Below, in pieces: positions 7,055-13,414 of a DNA stretch of 26,462 nucleotides (its first letter is position 1; each line of letters begins with the position of its first letter). The translations under genes were made by a program, and so were the position numbers. Source of the DNA: a virus; IMG/VR virus record IMGVR_UViG_3300020054_000644, positions 1-26,462 of that record; one strand, written 5' to 3'. The notes under the pieces are model-generated. The model ran no database searches and was not told the origin of the DNA. It saw nothing but the letters and a program-made list of their open reading frames with translations.

Positions 7055-7525
7055 ATGTATGAATATAAAACAAAATTATTAAAAGTTATTGATGGTGATA
7101 CAGTCGATGTAGATATCGATTTAGGTTTTGGTGTATGGTTAAGAAATGAACGTGTACGTATTATGGGAATTGATACTCCTGAAAGCAGAACTTCAGATAA
7201 AGTTGAAAAACTGTTTGGACTTGCTGCAAAGAAAAGACTAAAAGAATTATTGGGTCCAAATCCAGTTTTGAAAACACAAGTTGGAAAAGGTGGAGAAGAC
7301 ATGAAAGGTAAGTTCGGACGTATCTTAGGCGACTTTACTGTATTCGATGCCAAAAATGACAGATGGTGTTGTGCAACAGAAGTTTTAATCGAAGAAGGCC
7401 ATTGTGTAGAATACTGGGGTCAAGCTAAAGAAGACGTAGCAGATGAACATCTTAAAAATAGAGAAAAACTCTTAGAAGAAGGTGTCGTCGATAAGAAAGC
7501 ATACTTTAAACTTTTACCTAAATGA
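7055..7525 (+). CDS. Thermonuclease (SNase-like) family nuclease
   Basis: Staphylococcal-nuclease-fold protein. Family marks are VIDGDTVDVDIDLGFGVW, then RVRIMGIDTPESR with the catalytic-type Arg and Glu, and GKFGRILGDF in the second half. It would cleave DNA or RNA in a Ca2+-dependent manner if active. The 156-residue form from ATG 7055 is preferred (AAGGAAG upstream) over an in-frame start 36 bases earlier inside iscU. No signal peptide is visible, so it should act in the cytoplasm, for example in host DNA breakdown. The stop overlaps the next start. Confidence 0.85.
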   Translation: MYEYKTKLLKVIDGDTVDVDIDLGFGVWLRNERVRIMGIDTPESRTSDKVEKLFGLAAKKRLKELLGPNPVLKTQVGKGGEDMKGKFGRILGDFTVFDAKNDRWCCATEVLIEEGHCVEYWGQAKEDVADEHLKNREKLLEEGVVDKKAYFKLLPK

Positions 7526-7620
7526 GTATTGAAGCATTAGTAGCATATATCATAATTAGTTTGCTTATTCCATTCTCTTGGTGGGCAGCTGGTAAGCTTC
7601 AAGATCATTTTGACAATTAA
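7522..7620 (+). CDS. Putative 32-residue membrane peptide
   Basis: MSIEALVAYIIISLLIPFSW followed by WAAGKLQDHFDN: one hydrophobic span and a polar tail. The ATG overlaps the nuclease stop (ATGA), which supports translation. It ends 12 bases before the first of two tandem promoters. Function unknown. Confidence 0.5.
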   Translation: MSIEALVAYIIISLLIPFSWWAAGKLQDHFDN

Positions 7621-7632
7621 TGAAAAAAACAG

Positions 7633-7661
7633 TTGACATTTGTTATGAAATGATGTATAAT
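7633..7661 (+). promoter_or_regulatory. Family A promoter upstream of bS21
   Basis: TTGACA (7633-7638), 17-base spacer ending GATG, TATAAT (7656-7661), preceded by an A-tract. The spacer resembles those at 18682, 19279, 20908 and 21946. The expected start near 7668 lies just before an ATG at 7672 that opens an 18-codon frame. Confidence 0.8.
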
Positions 7662-7705
7662 AGTACAGTAAATGGAAATATACACAAAAATAATGAAAAA
7701 AACAG

Positions 7706-7734
7706 TTGACATTTACGAGAAACTGTGATATATT
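7706..7734 (+). promoter_or_regulatory. Family B promoter directly before bS21
   Basis: TTGACA (7706-7711), 17-base spacer TTTACGAGAAACTGTGA, TATATT (7729-7734). The expected start, about 7 bases on, falls at 7741, two bases before the bS21 ATG, so the message should be leaderless. ACAGTT and AACTGT form an inverted repeat around the -35 and spacer. Confidence 0.75.
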
Positions 7735-7742
7735 AATAAAAT

Positions 7743-8036
7743 ATGAGATATAAAGATAACAATGTGCAGGGTACAAGTGTTTATTTAGCACCAAGGAGAA
7801 GGCACCCTAAAGATAAAAAACCTCCTCAACCGATGCCTTTTGATGTAGCATTAAGGAAATTTAAGAAAGCTGTTGAAAAAGCAGGTATACTTAAAGAGCT
7901 TAAGAAAAGAGAATACTACGAAAAACCTACAGCGGTAAGAAAGCGTAAAAAAGCTGAAGGTATTAAAAGACATCAAAAATCTAGAGCTAAAGATATGGCA
8001 ATGAGTAATCTACCAAGAGGTTTTAGAAGATACTAA
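7743..8036 (+). CDS. rpsU: Phage ribosomal protein bS21, extended
   Basis: Homologue of small-subunit protein bS21, which sits near the anti-Shine-Dalgarno end of 16S rRNA and affects start-site choice. The core from about residue 31 matches bacterial bS21: [20 protein letters not shown], then [22 protein letters not shown]. Cellular bS21 is about 60-71 residues. This 97-residue protein adds an N-terminal ~30-residue extension ([16 protein letters not shown]) and a C-terminal tail ending NLPRGFRRY. No Shine-Dalgarno sequence precedes the ATG, and the nearest promoter would start transcription about 2 bases upstream. Phage bS21 is known, notably in phages of marine SAR11 bacteria. A structured RNA element begins 6 bases after the stop. 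It could bias host ribosomes toward phage messages; that is inference. Confidence 0.9.
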   Translation: MRYKDNNVQGTSVYLAPRRRHPKDKKPPQPMPFDVALRKFKKAVEKAGILKELKKREYYEKPTAVRKRKKAEGIKRHQKSRAKDMAMSNLPRGFRRY

Positions 8037-8041
8037 GTTAC

Positions 8042-8177
8042 GGTTCAGTGGGAATAAACCATGACGGCGAGAGCAATCTAGGACCCACGACGGCTACCGA
8101 GTCCGGGAGCAACTTTTGAACTACCGATATACTGAGTAGGAATATAACGCCAAAGGACCGACCACTGAACTCTTTTT
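8042..8177 (+). ncRNA. Structured RNA element after bS21, unknown class, ending in a T-run
   Basis: A non-coding stretch of about 52% GC (hand count over 8041-8160) in clearly AT-rich surroundings. GTTCAGTGG (8043-8051) pairs exactly with CCACTGAAC (8162-8170), nine pairs plus a G-T, followed by TTTTT (8173-8177), so it is closed by a helix and ends like a terminator. Inside are possible helices: GGCG 8066-8069 with CGCC 8148-8151, GGAC 8081-8084 with GTCC 8101-8104 enclosing CGG-CTA-CCG, and CTAC 8121-8124 with GTAG 8136-8139. GACGGC and GAGCAA each occur twice. CGGTTC (8041-8046) can alternatively pair with GGACCG (8155-8160), hinting at a switch. There is no tRNA, tmRNA or group I intron core that I recognise. 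It may be a 3' UTR structure of the bS21 message or a stable phage RNA. Confidence 0.65.
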
Positions 8178-8194
8178 AGAATGAAGTTTATATT

Positions 8195-8614
8195 ATGGCA
8201 ATAATTCGTGGAATGACAACGCTTAACACTCGTAAGCGCAAATTAAAAATTACGAAAGCAAAATATAAAGAGCTTGAACTGCAATGGCGAGCTTATAATC
8301 GTAATATGAAAAGCAAAGGTATGCATAATCTACGATATGATACCCTTGAAGATTATATTGCATATTGCTATGGTTTGATCAAACATAAACCAGCTTTCGA
8401 AAGCAAACCTATTCCAAAACCAGAACCCTATCGAAGAGAAACTGTACATTATCCATCACTCGTTTCTAAAGAAGGTGGTGGCCACGGTACAAAGAAAGAA
8501 TCACCTAAATATACTGGGACTCTTATCAAAGGCATTGCTACCATGCATAAAAGCAATGCTGTCCCAGTTATTAATCAAAAAGAAGCTGAAGAAATCAGCA
8601 GGATGGCGAGATGA
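8195..8614 (+). CDS. Conserved T4-like phage protein of unknown function
   Basis: A 139-residue basic protein. The opening GMTTLNTRKRK, the segment TLEDYIAYCYGLIK and the ending GIATMHKSNAVPVINQKEAE match a protein I recall as conserved in T4-like cyanophages and relatives. No enzyme motif is visible. The ribosome site is weak (GAAG about 10 bases upstream). It is the first gene after the structured RNA. The next gene overlaps its stop (ATGA). Confidence 0.75.
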   Translation: MAIIRGMTTLNTRKRKLKITKAKYKELELQWRAYNRNMKSKGMHNLRYDTLEDYIAYCYGLIKHKPAFESKPIPKPEPYRRETVHYPSLVSKEGGGHGTKKESPKYTGTLIKGIATMHKSNAVPVINQKEAEEISRMAR

Positions 8615-8781
8615 AAATTGACTATCCTATCCACAAGTTTTCCTGCTCCATCTGCGGAAAACATTTCGAAATGTTATTATATTATAAAGTAGAACCAAAT
8701 GGGCACCACAGTCAAGTGTATTGTAGCCCAGAATGCAGTGTTAAAGGTCATGCTGTATTCTTAAGGAGACCTGAACGATGA
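8611..8781 (+). CDS. Small zinc-finger-like protein
   Basis: A 56-residue protein with CSICGKHF near the start and YCSPECSVKGH near the end, that is CxxC and CxxxC pairs plus His residues, a likely zinc-binding treble-clef or ribbon. The start overlaps the previous stop and the stop overlaps the next start (both ATGA). It may bind nucleic acid or act as an adaptor; the specific role is unknown. Confidence 0.7.
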   Translation: MKIDYPIHKFSCSICGKHFEMLLYYKVEPNGHHSQVYCSPECSVKGHAVFLRRPER

Positions 8782-8987
8782 GTGAAATTGATTTAAATGC
8801 GAGAATCCAAGAAAGAATGGATAAACTTGAAAATCTAATGAAAGCAAATAAGCATATTGGTCATGCAGAAGCTGCTATGGATTTTACAACTGAAATTACA
8901 AAGTTTTGGAGTATATTGTCAGAAGAAGATAGAGATTTTCTTCAAGGAGTACAATATGCTATAGAAGAACAAGTTCCTTGGGAGTAA
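8778..8987 (+). CDS. Small conserved phage protein (FWSILSEEDRDFLQ type)
   Basis: A 69-residue helical, acidic protein. FWSILSEEDRDFLQGVQYAI followed by EEQVPWE resembles a conserved small protein of T4-like marine phages with no known function. AAGGAG lies about 10 bases before the start. Confidence 0.7.
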   Translation: MSEIDLNARIQERMDKLENLMKANKHIGHAEAAMDFTTEITKFWSILSEEDRDFLQGVQYAIEEQVPWE

Positions 8988-8993
8988 TAAAAT

Positions 8994-9266
8994 ATGACGC
9001 AATATAAAGAAGAAGTGCAAAGACAAAAGGATTTGCTAAAAGCAGAAGAATGGGCAAACGGTGTTGAGTGTTTACATATTCATGGCCTTAGTTCAATGTG
9101 GTATGATAATAGACCAGAAGATACCGCAGATGGTAAAATGGTTACTGACAAAACATTCAATAGTGGTCTTATTGAAAGAACATTGGAAAATGGCTCAATT
9201 GTCCATTTTGGAAACAAATTACAAGGTGATGAATTAATTTGGAAATATAAAGCTGTTCACGCATAA
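8994..9266 (+). CDS. Hypothetical phage protein
   Basis: A 90-residue soluble protein not recognised as a family. Helical start (YKEEVQRQKDLLKAEEWANG) then a likely beta region (GSIVHFGNKLQGDELIWKYK). GGGAG upstream supports the ATG. Confidence 0.65.
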   Translation: MTQYKEEVQRQKDLLKAEEWANGVECLHIHGLSSMWYDNRPEDTADGKMVTDKTFNSGLIERTLENGSIVHFGNKLQGDELIWKYKAVHA

Positions 9267-9282
9267 TACAACGGAGGTTTGT

Positions 9283-9792
9283 ATGAAACGTTTATTATTA
9301 TTGAACTTTTTAATTATATCTGGATTAGCATCAGGAATAGAACATGATGAACCATACGTTCTTTCAGAAGATGAAAGATGTATGGCACTAAACATTTATC
9401 ATGAAAGTAGATCTGAAAATATGGCAGGAAAATTTGCCGTAGCTGATGTTGTTTTAAATAGAGTAAATGACAGAAGATATCCAAACACAATATGTGCTGT
9501 AGTAAAACAAGCAAAACTTTCAGAGTGGTGGTTAGAACAAGGACGAGAAGTTCCAGTAAGAAATGCTTGTCAATTTAGTTGGTATTGTGATGGTCTTAAA
9601 GACGATCCTACTGATAGTGATGCATGGAGAGATGCAGTATTAATTACATATCAAATTATGAATAACGATATGTATAGAGGCATCACAGAAGGCAGTACTC
9701 ATTACCATGCAGATTATATCAATCCTCATTGGGCTGATAGTTTACATTTAATTGGTAGAGTAGGATCTCATATTTTCTATCGACAAGATTAA
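9283..9792 (+). CDS. Cell wall hydrolase, SleB/Hydrolase_2 family (likely endolysin) with signal sequence
   Basis: Peptidoglycan hydrolase of the SleB type. The catalytic-type Glu is in NIYHESRSE, followed by AGKFAVADVVLNRVNDRRYP and later FSWYCDG and THYHADYINPHW, all family marks. The first ~18 residues (KRLLLLNFLIISGLASG) form a hydrophobic export signal or signal anchor, so it should reach the periplasm by the Sec route without a classical holin pore. Length (169 aa) fits the domain plus signal. A strong ribosome site (GGAGG) lies 6 bases before the ATG. It is followed by a late-promoter-like octamer and a hairpin. Confidence 0.85.
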   Translation: MKRLLLLNFLIISGLASGIEHDEPYVLSEDERCMALNIYHESRSENMAGKFAVADVVLNRVNDRRYPNTICAVVKQAKLSEWWLEQGREVPVRNACQFSWYCDGLKDDPTDSDAWRDAVLITYQIMNNDMYRGITEGSTHYHADYINPHWADSLHLIGRVGSHIFYRQD

Positions 9793-9799
9793 ATAAATA
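9792..9799 (+). promoter_or_regulatory. Possible T4-type late promoter (AATAAATA)
   Basis: AATAAATA fits the NATAAATA late-promoter form; a start would fall near 9805, inside the hairpin at 9801-9823. It overlaps the TAA stop of the SleB gene. One short motif in AT-rich DNA is weak evidence. Confidence 0.3.
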
Positions 9800-9800
9800 T

Positions 9801-9823
9801 CTCTATGAATGCTAAACATAGAG
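9801..9823 (+). promoter_or_regulatory. Hairpin covering the ribosome site of the RuvC-like gene
   Basis: CTCTATG (9801-9807) pairs exactly with CATAGAG (9817-9823) around a 9-base loop. The GAG of the GAGGT ribosome site (9821-9825) lies in the 3' arm, so the folded form would hide it from ribosomes on read-through transcripts. Confidence 0.5.
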
Positions 9824-9830
9824 GTATATT

Positions 9831-10400
9831 ATGGTTATTGCAGGCATAGACTATAGTTTAACTAGTCCTGCACTTTGTATACATGAAGGCAAAGAATGGA
9901 GTTATGAAAATTGCACATTCTATTATCTTGTAAACAAAGAGAAACATCTCGAGCGTGAGGATAAAAAGTATATTCCAACTTTATATCCACAGTATAGAGA
10001 TGATATGGAAAGATTTGAAAAATTATCTGAATGGACTTTAGGTAATTGTTTAAATCATGGAGTAGAACTTGTTGCTTTAGAAGGTTATGCTTTTGGAGCA
10101 GTTGGAAGAGTTTTCCAGATTGCAGAAAATGCAGGACTACTCAAGTATAAATTATGGGAACAAGAAATTATAGTAGATATTTTTGCTCCAACAATGATAA
10201 AAAAATATGCTACTGATAAAGGTAATGCGAATAAAGAACTTATGGTTGAAGCATTTGAACGTGAAACAAAGGTTGACATTCGCGAGAAATGTGGTATAAT
10301 AAACAAACAATGGAATCCTATAAGTGATATAGTTGATTCCTATTATATTGCAAAATTTGGATTTAAAGAAATTTTTAATAATTTGGAAAAAGAACTATGA
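9831..10400 (+). CDS. RuvC-like Holliday junction resolvase (RNase H fold)
   Basis: Predicted structure-specific nuclease resolving branched DNA during phage recombination and packaging. RNase H-fold acidic residues sit in the expected order: Asp in GIDYSLTSPA, Glu in VALEGYAFGAVGR, and a late Asp in ISDIVDSYYIAKFG. Length (189 aa) is near that of RuvC (about 160-190). Phages of this group often use a RuvC-type enzyme. A consensus promoter is embedded at 10273-10300 (codons for TKVDIREKCGII). The stop overlaps the next start (ATGA). Confidence 0.78.
   Translation: MVIAGIDYSLTSPALCIHEGKEWSYENCTFYYLVNKEKHLEREDKKYIPTLYPQYRDDMERFEKLSEWTLGNCLNHGVELVALEGYAFGAVGRVFQIAENAGLLKYKLWEQEIIVDIFAPTMIKKYATDKGNANKELMVEAFERETKVDIREKCGIINKQWNPISDIVDSYYIAKFGFKEIFNNLEKEL
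10273..10300 (+). promoter_or_regulatory. Promoter inside the RuvC-like gene
   Basis: TTGACA (10273-10278), 16-base spacer TTCGCGAGAAATGTGG, TATAAT (10295-10300). The spacer resembles family B (TTTACGAGAAACTGTGA). The start near 10307 would give the kinase gene a leader of about 90 bases. Confidence 0.55.
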
Positions 10401-11050
10401 TAGTAATTTTCAATGGCCCGCCCGGATCAGGTAAGGATGAAGCTGCTTCTTTATTTAAAGAAACATTTGGATTCCAAAATCTGAGTTTTAAATATCAATT
10501 GTTTAAAGAAACAATTGCACACTTCGAAGTAGATAAAGAATGGTTTATGGAAGGTTATGATAACCGAGAAGTAAAAGAAAAGAAAGAATTTGCTTTGAAT
10601 GAAATGTCTCGAAGAGAAGCAATGATTCACGTGTCTGAAGATATTGTAAAACCTAAAAAAGGTTTAGATTATTTTGGCCGTATGGTTGCTGAAGAAATTG
10701 AAGAAGGTAAACATTACGCAATTGCAGATGGTGGATTCGTAGAAGAGCTCGAACCTCTTATCGAAAAAGTAGGAGCAGATAATATAGTACTCGTACAAAT
10801 CACAAGAGAAGGACATGATTATTCAACAGATTCTAGAAGATATTTCAATGGAAGATTGTATAAAGAATTTACAATTGGACATGAAACACCAATTGATAAT
10901 GCTTATGTTTTAGATGAGTCATTCGATATTAAAACATATAGGATTCACAATAATGGTACACTTCGTGGTTTTCGTAATACACTTTTAAATATTTTTGGTG
11001 AATTAGACTTAGATAATGAATTCGAAACTCCAGAACATACCAAAGCCTAA
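10397..11050 (+). CDS. P-loop nucleotide kinase, probably deoxynucleoside monophosphate kinase-like
   Basis: A 217-residue P-loop protein. Walker A is IFNGPPGSGKDEAA at the N-terminus, followed by NLSFKYQLFKETIA, a region resembling T4 gp1-type dNMP kinases, and YAIADGGFVEELEPL then IVLVQITREGHDYSTDSRRY with Arg residues typical of a lid. Likely role: phosphorylating dNMPs from degraded host DNA, in line with the neighbouring nucleases and ribonucleotide reductase. Substrate cannot be read from the sequence, and another small-molecule kinase is possible. It overlaps the upstream gene (ATGA) and the downstream gene by 35 bases. Confidence 0.65.
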   Translation: MIVIFNGPPGSGKDEAASLFKETFGFQNLSFKYQLFKETIAHFEVDKEWFMEGYDNREVKEKKEFALNEMSRREAMIHVSEDIVKPKKGLDYFGRMVAEEIEEGKHYAIADGGFVEELEPLIEKVGADNIVLVQITREGHDYSTDSRRYFNGRLYKEFTIGHETPIDNAYVLDESFDIKTYRIHNNGTLRGFRNTLLNIFGELDLDNEFETPEHTKA

Positions 11051-11807
11051 CGTAATTAATCTTAAAGAGTGTCCTGATAGAAAACGCTATACAATTTCTG
11101 AATGGGAAAAGTATGGCGGAGAAACTCTTGAGATACATTCTTATGATCGTTATGTAGAAGGTGAATCGATTCCTTTTGCTGGTGATGAAGAATTACTTAA
11201 AAAGGCAACAAAAGGTGTAGCATCTTCTCATTTACTTACAATTAAAAAGTGGTATGAGACTACGGATGAACCGTATGGTATTTTTTTAGAAGATGATGTT
11301 GATTATTCAACTATCGAACATTGGAATTTTACTCTATCAGAGTTTATAGAAAAATGTAATGATTATGCATGGAGTGCTTTACAACTTGGATTAGTATTTG
11401 AATATCCGTATGACATATATCGCGAATATCCTCTTATGGCTCCAAGACGTAGAAATATATGGGATCATGGATTACAATGTTATGTCCTAAAAAGAGAATG
11501 CGCTCAAAAGATAGTACAATTTTATTTTAGTTTTGAAGAAGCATTAACTGGAAAACAGGTGATTAACTATAGTATGCCATTAAATGCACCCGATGCGTTT
11601 GAAAATAATGTATTACATGGATTTGGAAAGGTAATTGTGTTTCCTCTGTTCAATCATAATGTTACAGACTTTAGATCAAAGAATATATATTATTACAATC
11701 AAATGGCTGCAAGTGCTATCTACTCTTATGAGTTTTTAAAGGACTGGTGGGAAAAGAAAGGAAGTTCAAAATCCTTAGAAGAAATTTTTGAAAATGCTCA
11801 ATTATAA
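11016..11807 (+). CDS. Glycosyltransferase, GT25-like
   Basis: A 263-residue protein with the GT25 (LPS/procollagen galactosyltransferase-like) layout: INLKECPDRKR near the start, KGVASSHLLTIKKWYETTDE, then PYGIFLEDDVDY, where EDDVD is the metal/nucleotide-sugar motif, and WDHGLQCYVLKRECAQKI in the middle. It probably transfers a sugar onto a surface glycan, a virion protein or phage DNA. The start lies 35 bases inside the kinase gene. With the GT4 protein two genes on it forms a small sugar-modification cluster. Confidence 0.78.
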   Translation: MNSKLQNIPKPNVINLKECPDRKRYTISEWEKYGGETLEIHSYDRYVEGESIPFAGDEELLKKATKGVASSHLLTIKKWYETTDEPYGIFLEDDVDYSTIEHWNFTLSEFIEKCNDYAWSALQLGLVFEYPYDIYREYPLMAPRRRNIWDHGLQCYVLKRECAQKIVQFYFSFEEALTGKQVINYSMPLNAPDAFENNVLHGFGKVIVFPLFNHNVTDFRSKNIYYYNQMAASAIYSYEFLKDWWEKKGSSKSLEEIFENAQL

Positions 11808-11818
11808 TGGAGAAAAAA

Positions 11819-12040
11819 ATGAATATTGATGAATTAACTAAACTAAAAGTAATATGGGAATTGATTGATGATCTTAAAGATCAAATTAAATTTCAAGCAA
11901 GTGGTCATATATACACGACTATTGGTGTACTAGAAAACGAAGCAAGTAAAGTAGAAAAAAATATTAAAGCTTCTTTGTCTCATAAAGATCCACATTTTGA
12001 AGATGCTGTTCAAAGCGTTGCTCCGGAGTTAGTACAATGA
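11819..12040 (+). CDS. Small helical hypothetical protein
   Basis: A 73-residue protein, mostly helical (MNIDELTKLKVIWELIDDLK), placed between two glycosyltransferases. The start at 11819 has GGAG 6 bases upstream and is preferred over ATG 11807, which overlaps the previous stop. The stop overlaps the next start (ATGA). Confidence 0.65.
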   Translation: MNIDELTKLKVIWELIDDLKDQIKFQASGHIYTTIGVLENEASKVEKNIKASLSHKDPHFEDAVQSVAPELVQ

Positions 12041-13011
12041 GTGTAGTATATAAAGGTGAAATAATTAACTCTGAAATCTCAAAGAATTCTAAAGGCGGAA
12101 CTGAGATGATGCGTCAACGTTTAGTTGACAATGTTGATAAAGATCTTTTAAATCAAGTTGCTATTCATTTATCAAGACCACGTCAAGATTACGAAGATGT
12201 TCCTAATATTATGTGGTGCCATGATTTAGCAGAAGATCCTGAAAATAAAATTTTAGAGAATGGAGAATGGAATAAATTTGATCATTTTGTTTTTGTAACT
12301 GCTTGGCAAAGAGATCAATATATTATTAGATATGGTATTCCATATAGTAAATGTTCGGTTATCCATAACGCAGTAGAAAAAGAATACAGTCCTACTGAAA
12401 AAGATATGGAAACTATTCGATTTGTTTATCATACTACACCACACCGTGGATTAGAACTTGTTGTTCCAATCTTTGATGCTTTATGTAATGATTTCGACAA
12501 CATTCATTTAGATGTATATAGTTCATTCGATATTTACGGTTGGCCACAAAGAGATGAGCCTTATTCTGGCTTATTTAAAAATATTGAAGCTCATGAAAAA
12601 ATGACTTATCATGGTGCTGTTTCAAACGAAGAAGTTTTAGAAGCATTAAGTAAGTCTCATATTTTTATGTATCCTAACATTTGGAAAGAAACATCTTGTA
12701 TTGCATTGATTGAAGCAATTAAATCACAGATGATCTGTATTCATCCAAATTATGGTGCATTACCAGAAACATCTTCAAATGCAACAATTATGTATGACTT
12801 TAATGAAAATAATCAAGCACATGCAAACTATTGTTATGCAGTCACAAAACAGGTGCTAAATAGTATGAAACAAGATCCAAACTATTTTCACGGGTTTACT
12901 TTTTCAGATCGTTTTAACTTAGCTCGAAACAATATCGCTTCGTTTAAAGTTATGTGGGAAACGCTCTTAAGGAATATTATTCATGTCAAAGGACAAGAAG
13001 AAACCAAATAA
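12037..13011 (+). CDS. Glycosyltransferase, GT4-like (GT-B fold)
   Basis: A 324-residue protein with a GT-B plan. GGTEMMRQRLVDNV near the N-terminus is the usual nucleotide-sugar glycine loop, VFVTAWQRDQYIIRYGIP and VIHNAVEKEY mark the linker region, and WKETSCIALIEAIKS carries the E-x7-E motif of retaining GT4 enzymes. Sugar donor and acceptor are unknown. Phage roles include altering host surface glycans or modifying virion proteins or DNA. It overlaps the upstream gene (ATGA) and the downstream gene by 29 bases. Confidence 0.8.
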   Translation: MSVVYKGEIINSEISKNSKGGTEMMRQRLVDNVDKDLLNQVAIHLSRPRQDYEDVPNIMWCHDLAEDPENKILENGEWNKFDHFVFVTAWQRDQYIIRYGIPYSKCSVIHNAVEKEYSPTEKDMETIRFVYHTTPHRGLELVVPIFDALCNDFDNIHLDVYSSFDIYGWPQRDEPYSGLFKNIEAHEKMTYHGAVSNEEVLEALSKSHIFMYPNIWKETSCIALIEAIKSQMICIHPNYGALPETSSNATIMYDFNENNQAHANYCYAVTKQVLNSMKQDPNYFHGFTFSDRFNLARNNIASFKVMWETLLRNIIHVKGQEETK

Positions 13012-13381
13012 CGTTATAGAATTTCCTAAAATACATATTGATAATCCTCCTCTATCTCCTGAAGATGTTCAAGATAGATTATTGAGATACAAAGAAAGTT
13101 ATTCTACAGAATTAGCAGAAATACTATGGGAAAATGTACTAGGAGAAATGACACGATCCGGATGTGATTTTGATTCAGACATGGATAAGTATTTTCCAAG
13201 TATGATATTAGTATTCGAATCTATTAAATCACTTCATTCATTAACTATGGGCTTAGATCATCCTCTACAAAGGTTTGCAGAAGAAAATGTTGTCGTTATC
13301 GATAGTAATGAAATGCAAACTATGGGTGGTTTGAAAAAAGATTTGAAAAAAACAGTTGACAATGACGAAGAAATAGATTAA
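12983..13381 (+). CDS. Conserved T4-like phage hypothetical protein
   Basis: A 132-residue acidic protein. The middle (ELAEILWENVLGEM, then MILVFESIKSLHSLTMGLDH followed by PLQ) resembles a conserved protein next to RNase H in T4-like marine phages; no function is known. AAGGA lies upstream of the start. The last codons overlap a promoter whose -10 begins in the TAA stop. Confidence 0.68.
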   Translation: MSKDKKKPNNVIEFPKIHIDNPPLSPEDVQDRLLRYKESYSTELAEILWENVLGEMTRSGCDFDSDMDKYFPSMILVFESIKSLHSLTMGLDHPLQRFAEENVVVIDSNEMQTMGGLKKDLKKTVDNDEEID

Positions 13382-13384
13382 AAT
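13356..13384 (+). promoter_or_regulatory. Promoter for the RNase H gene, overlapping the upstream stop codon
   Basis: TTGACA (13356-13361), 17-base spacer, TAAAAT (13379-13384). It is preceded by the AAAAAACAG tract seen at 7701 and 18001. The start near 13391 gives a leader of about 24 bases. Confidence 0.65.
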
Positions 13385-13414
13385 ATACTATTAAATTAAA
13401 TTTGGACTTAAATT

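Noticed and set aside
7672-7728. An 18-codon frame starting just after the first bS21 promoter.
   Set aside because: Too short to support; it reads through the second promoter and its KKTVDIYEKL tail is simply the promoter sequence translated.
8041-8177. The structured region considered as a tRNA, tmRNA, RNase P RNA or group I intron.
   Set aside because: No acceptor stem with T-loop consensus, no tag frame, and none of the conserved cores were found.
12125-12153. TTGACA with TTAAAT 17 bases on, inside the GT4 gene.
   Set aside because: The -10 matches only four of six and the spacer fits neither promoter family.
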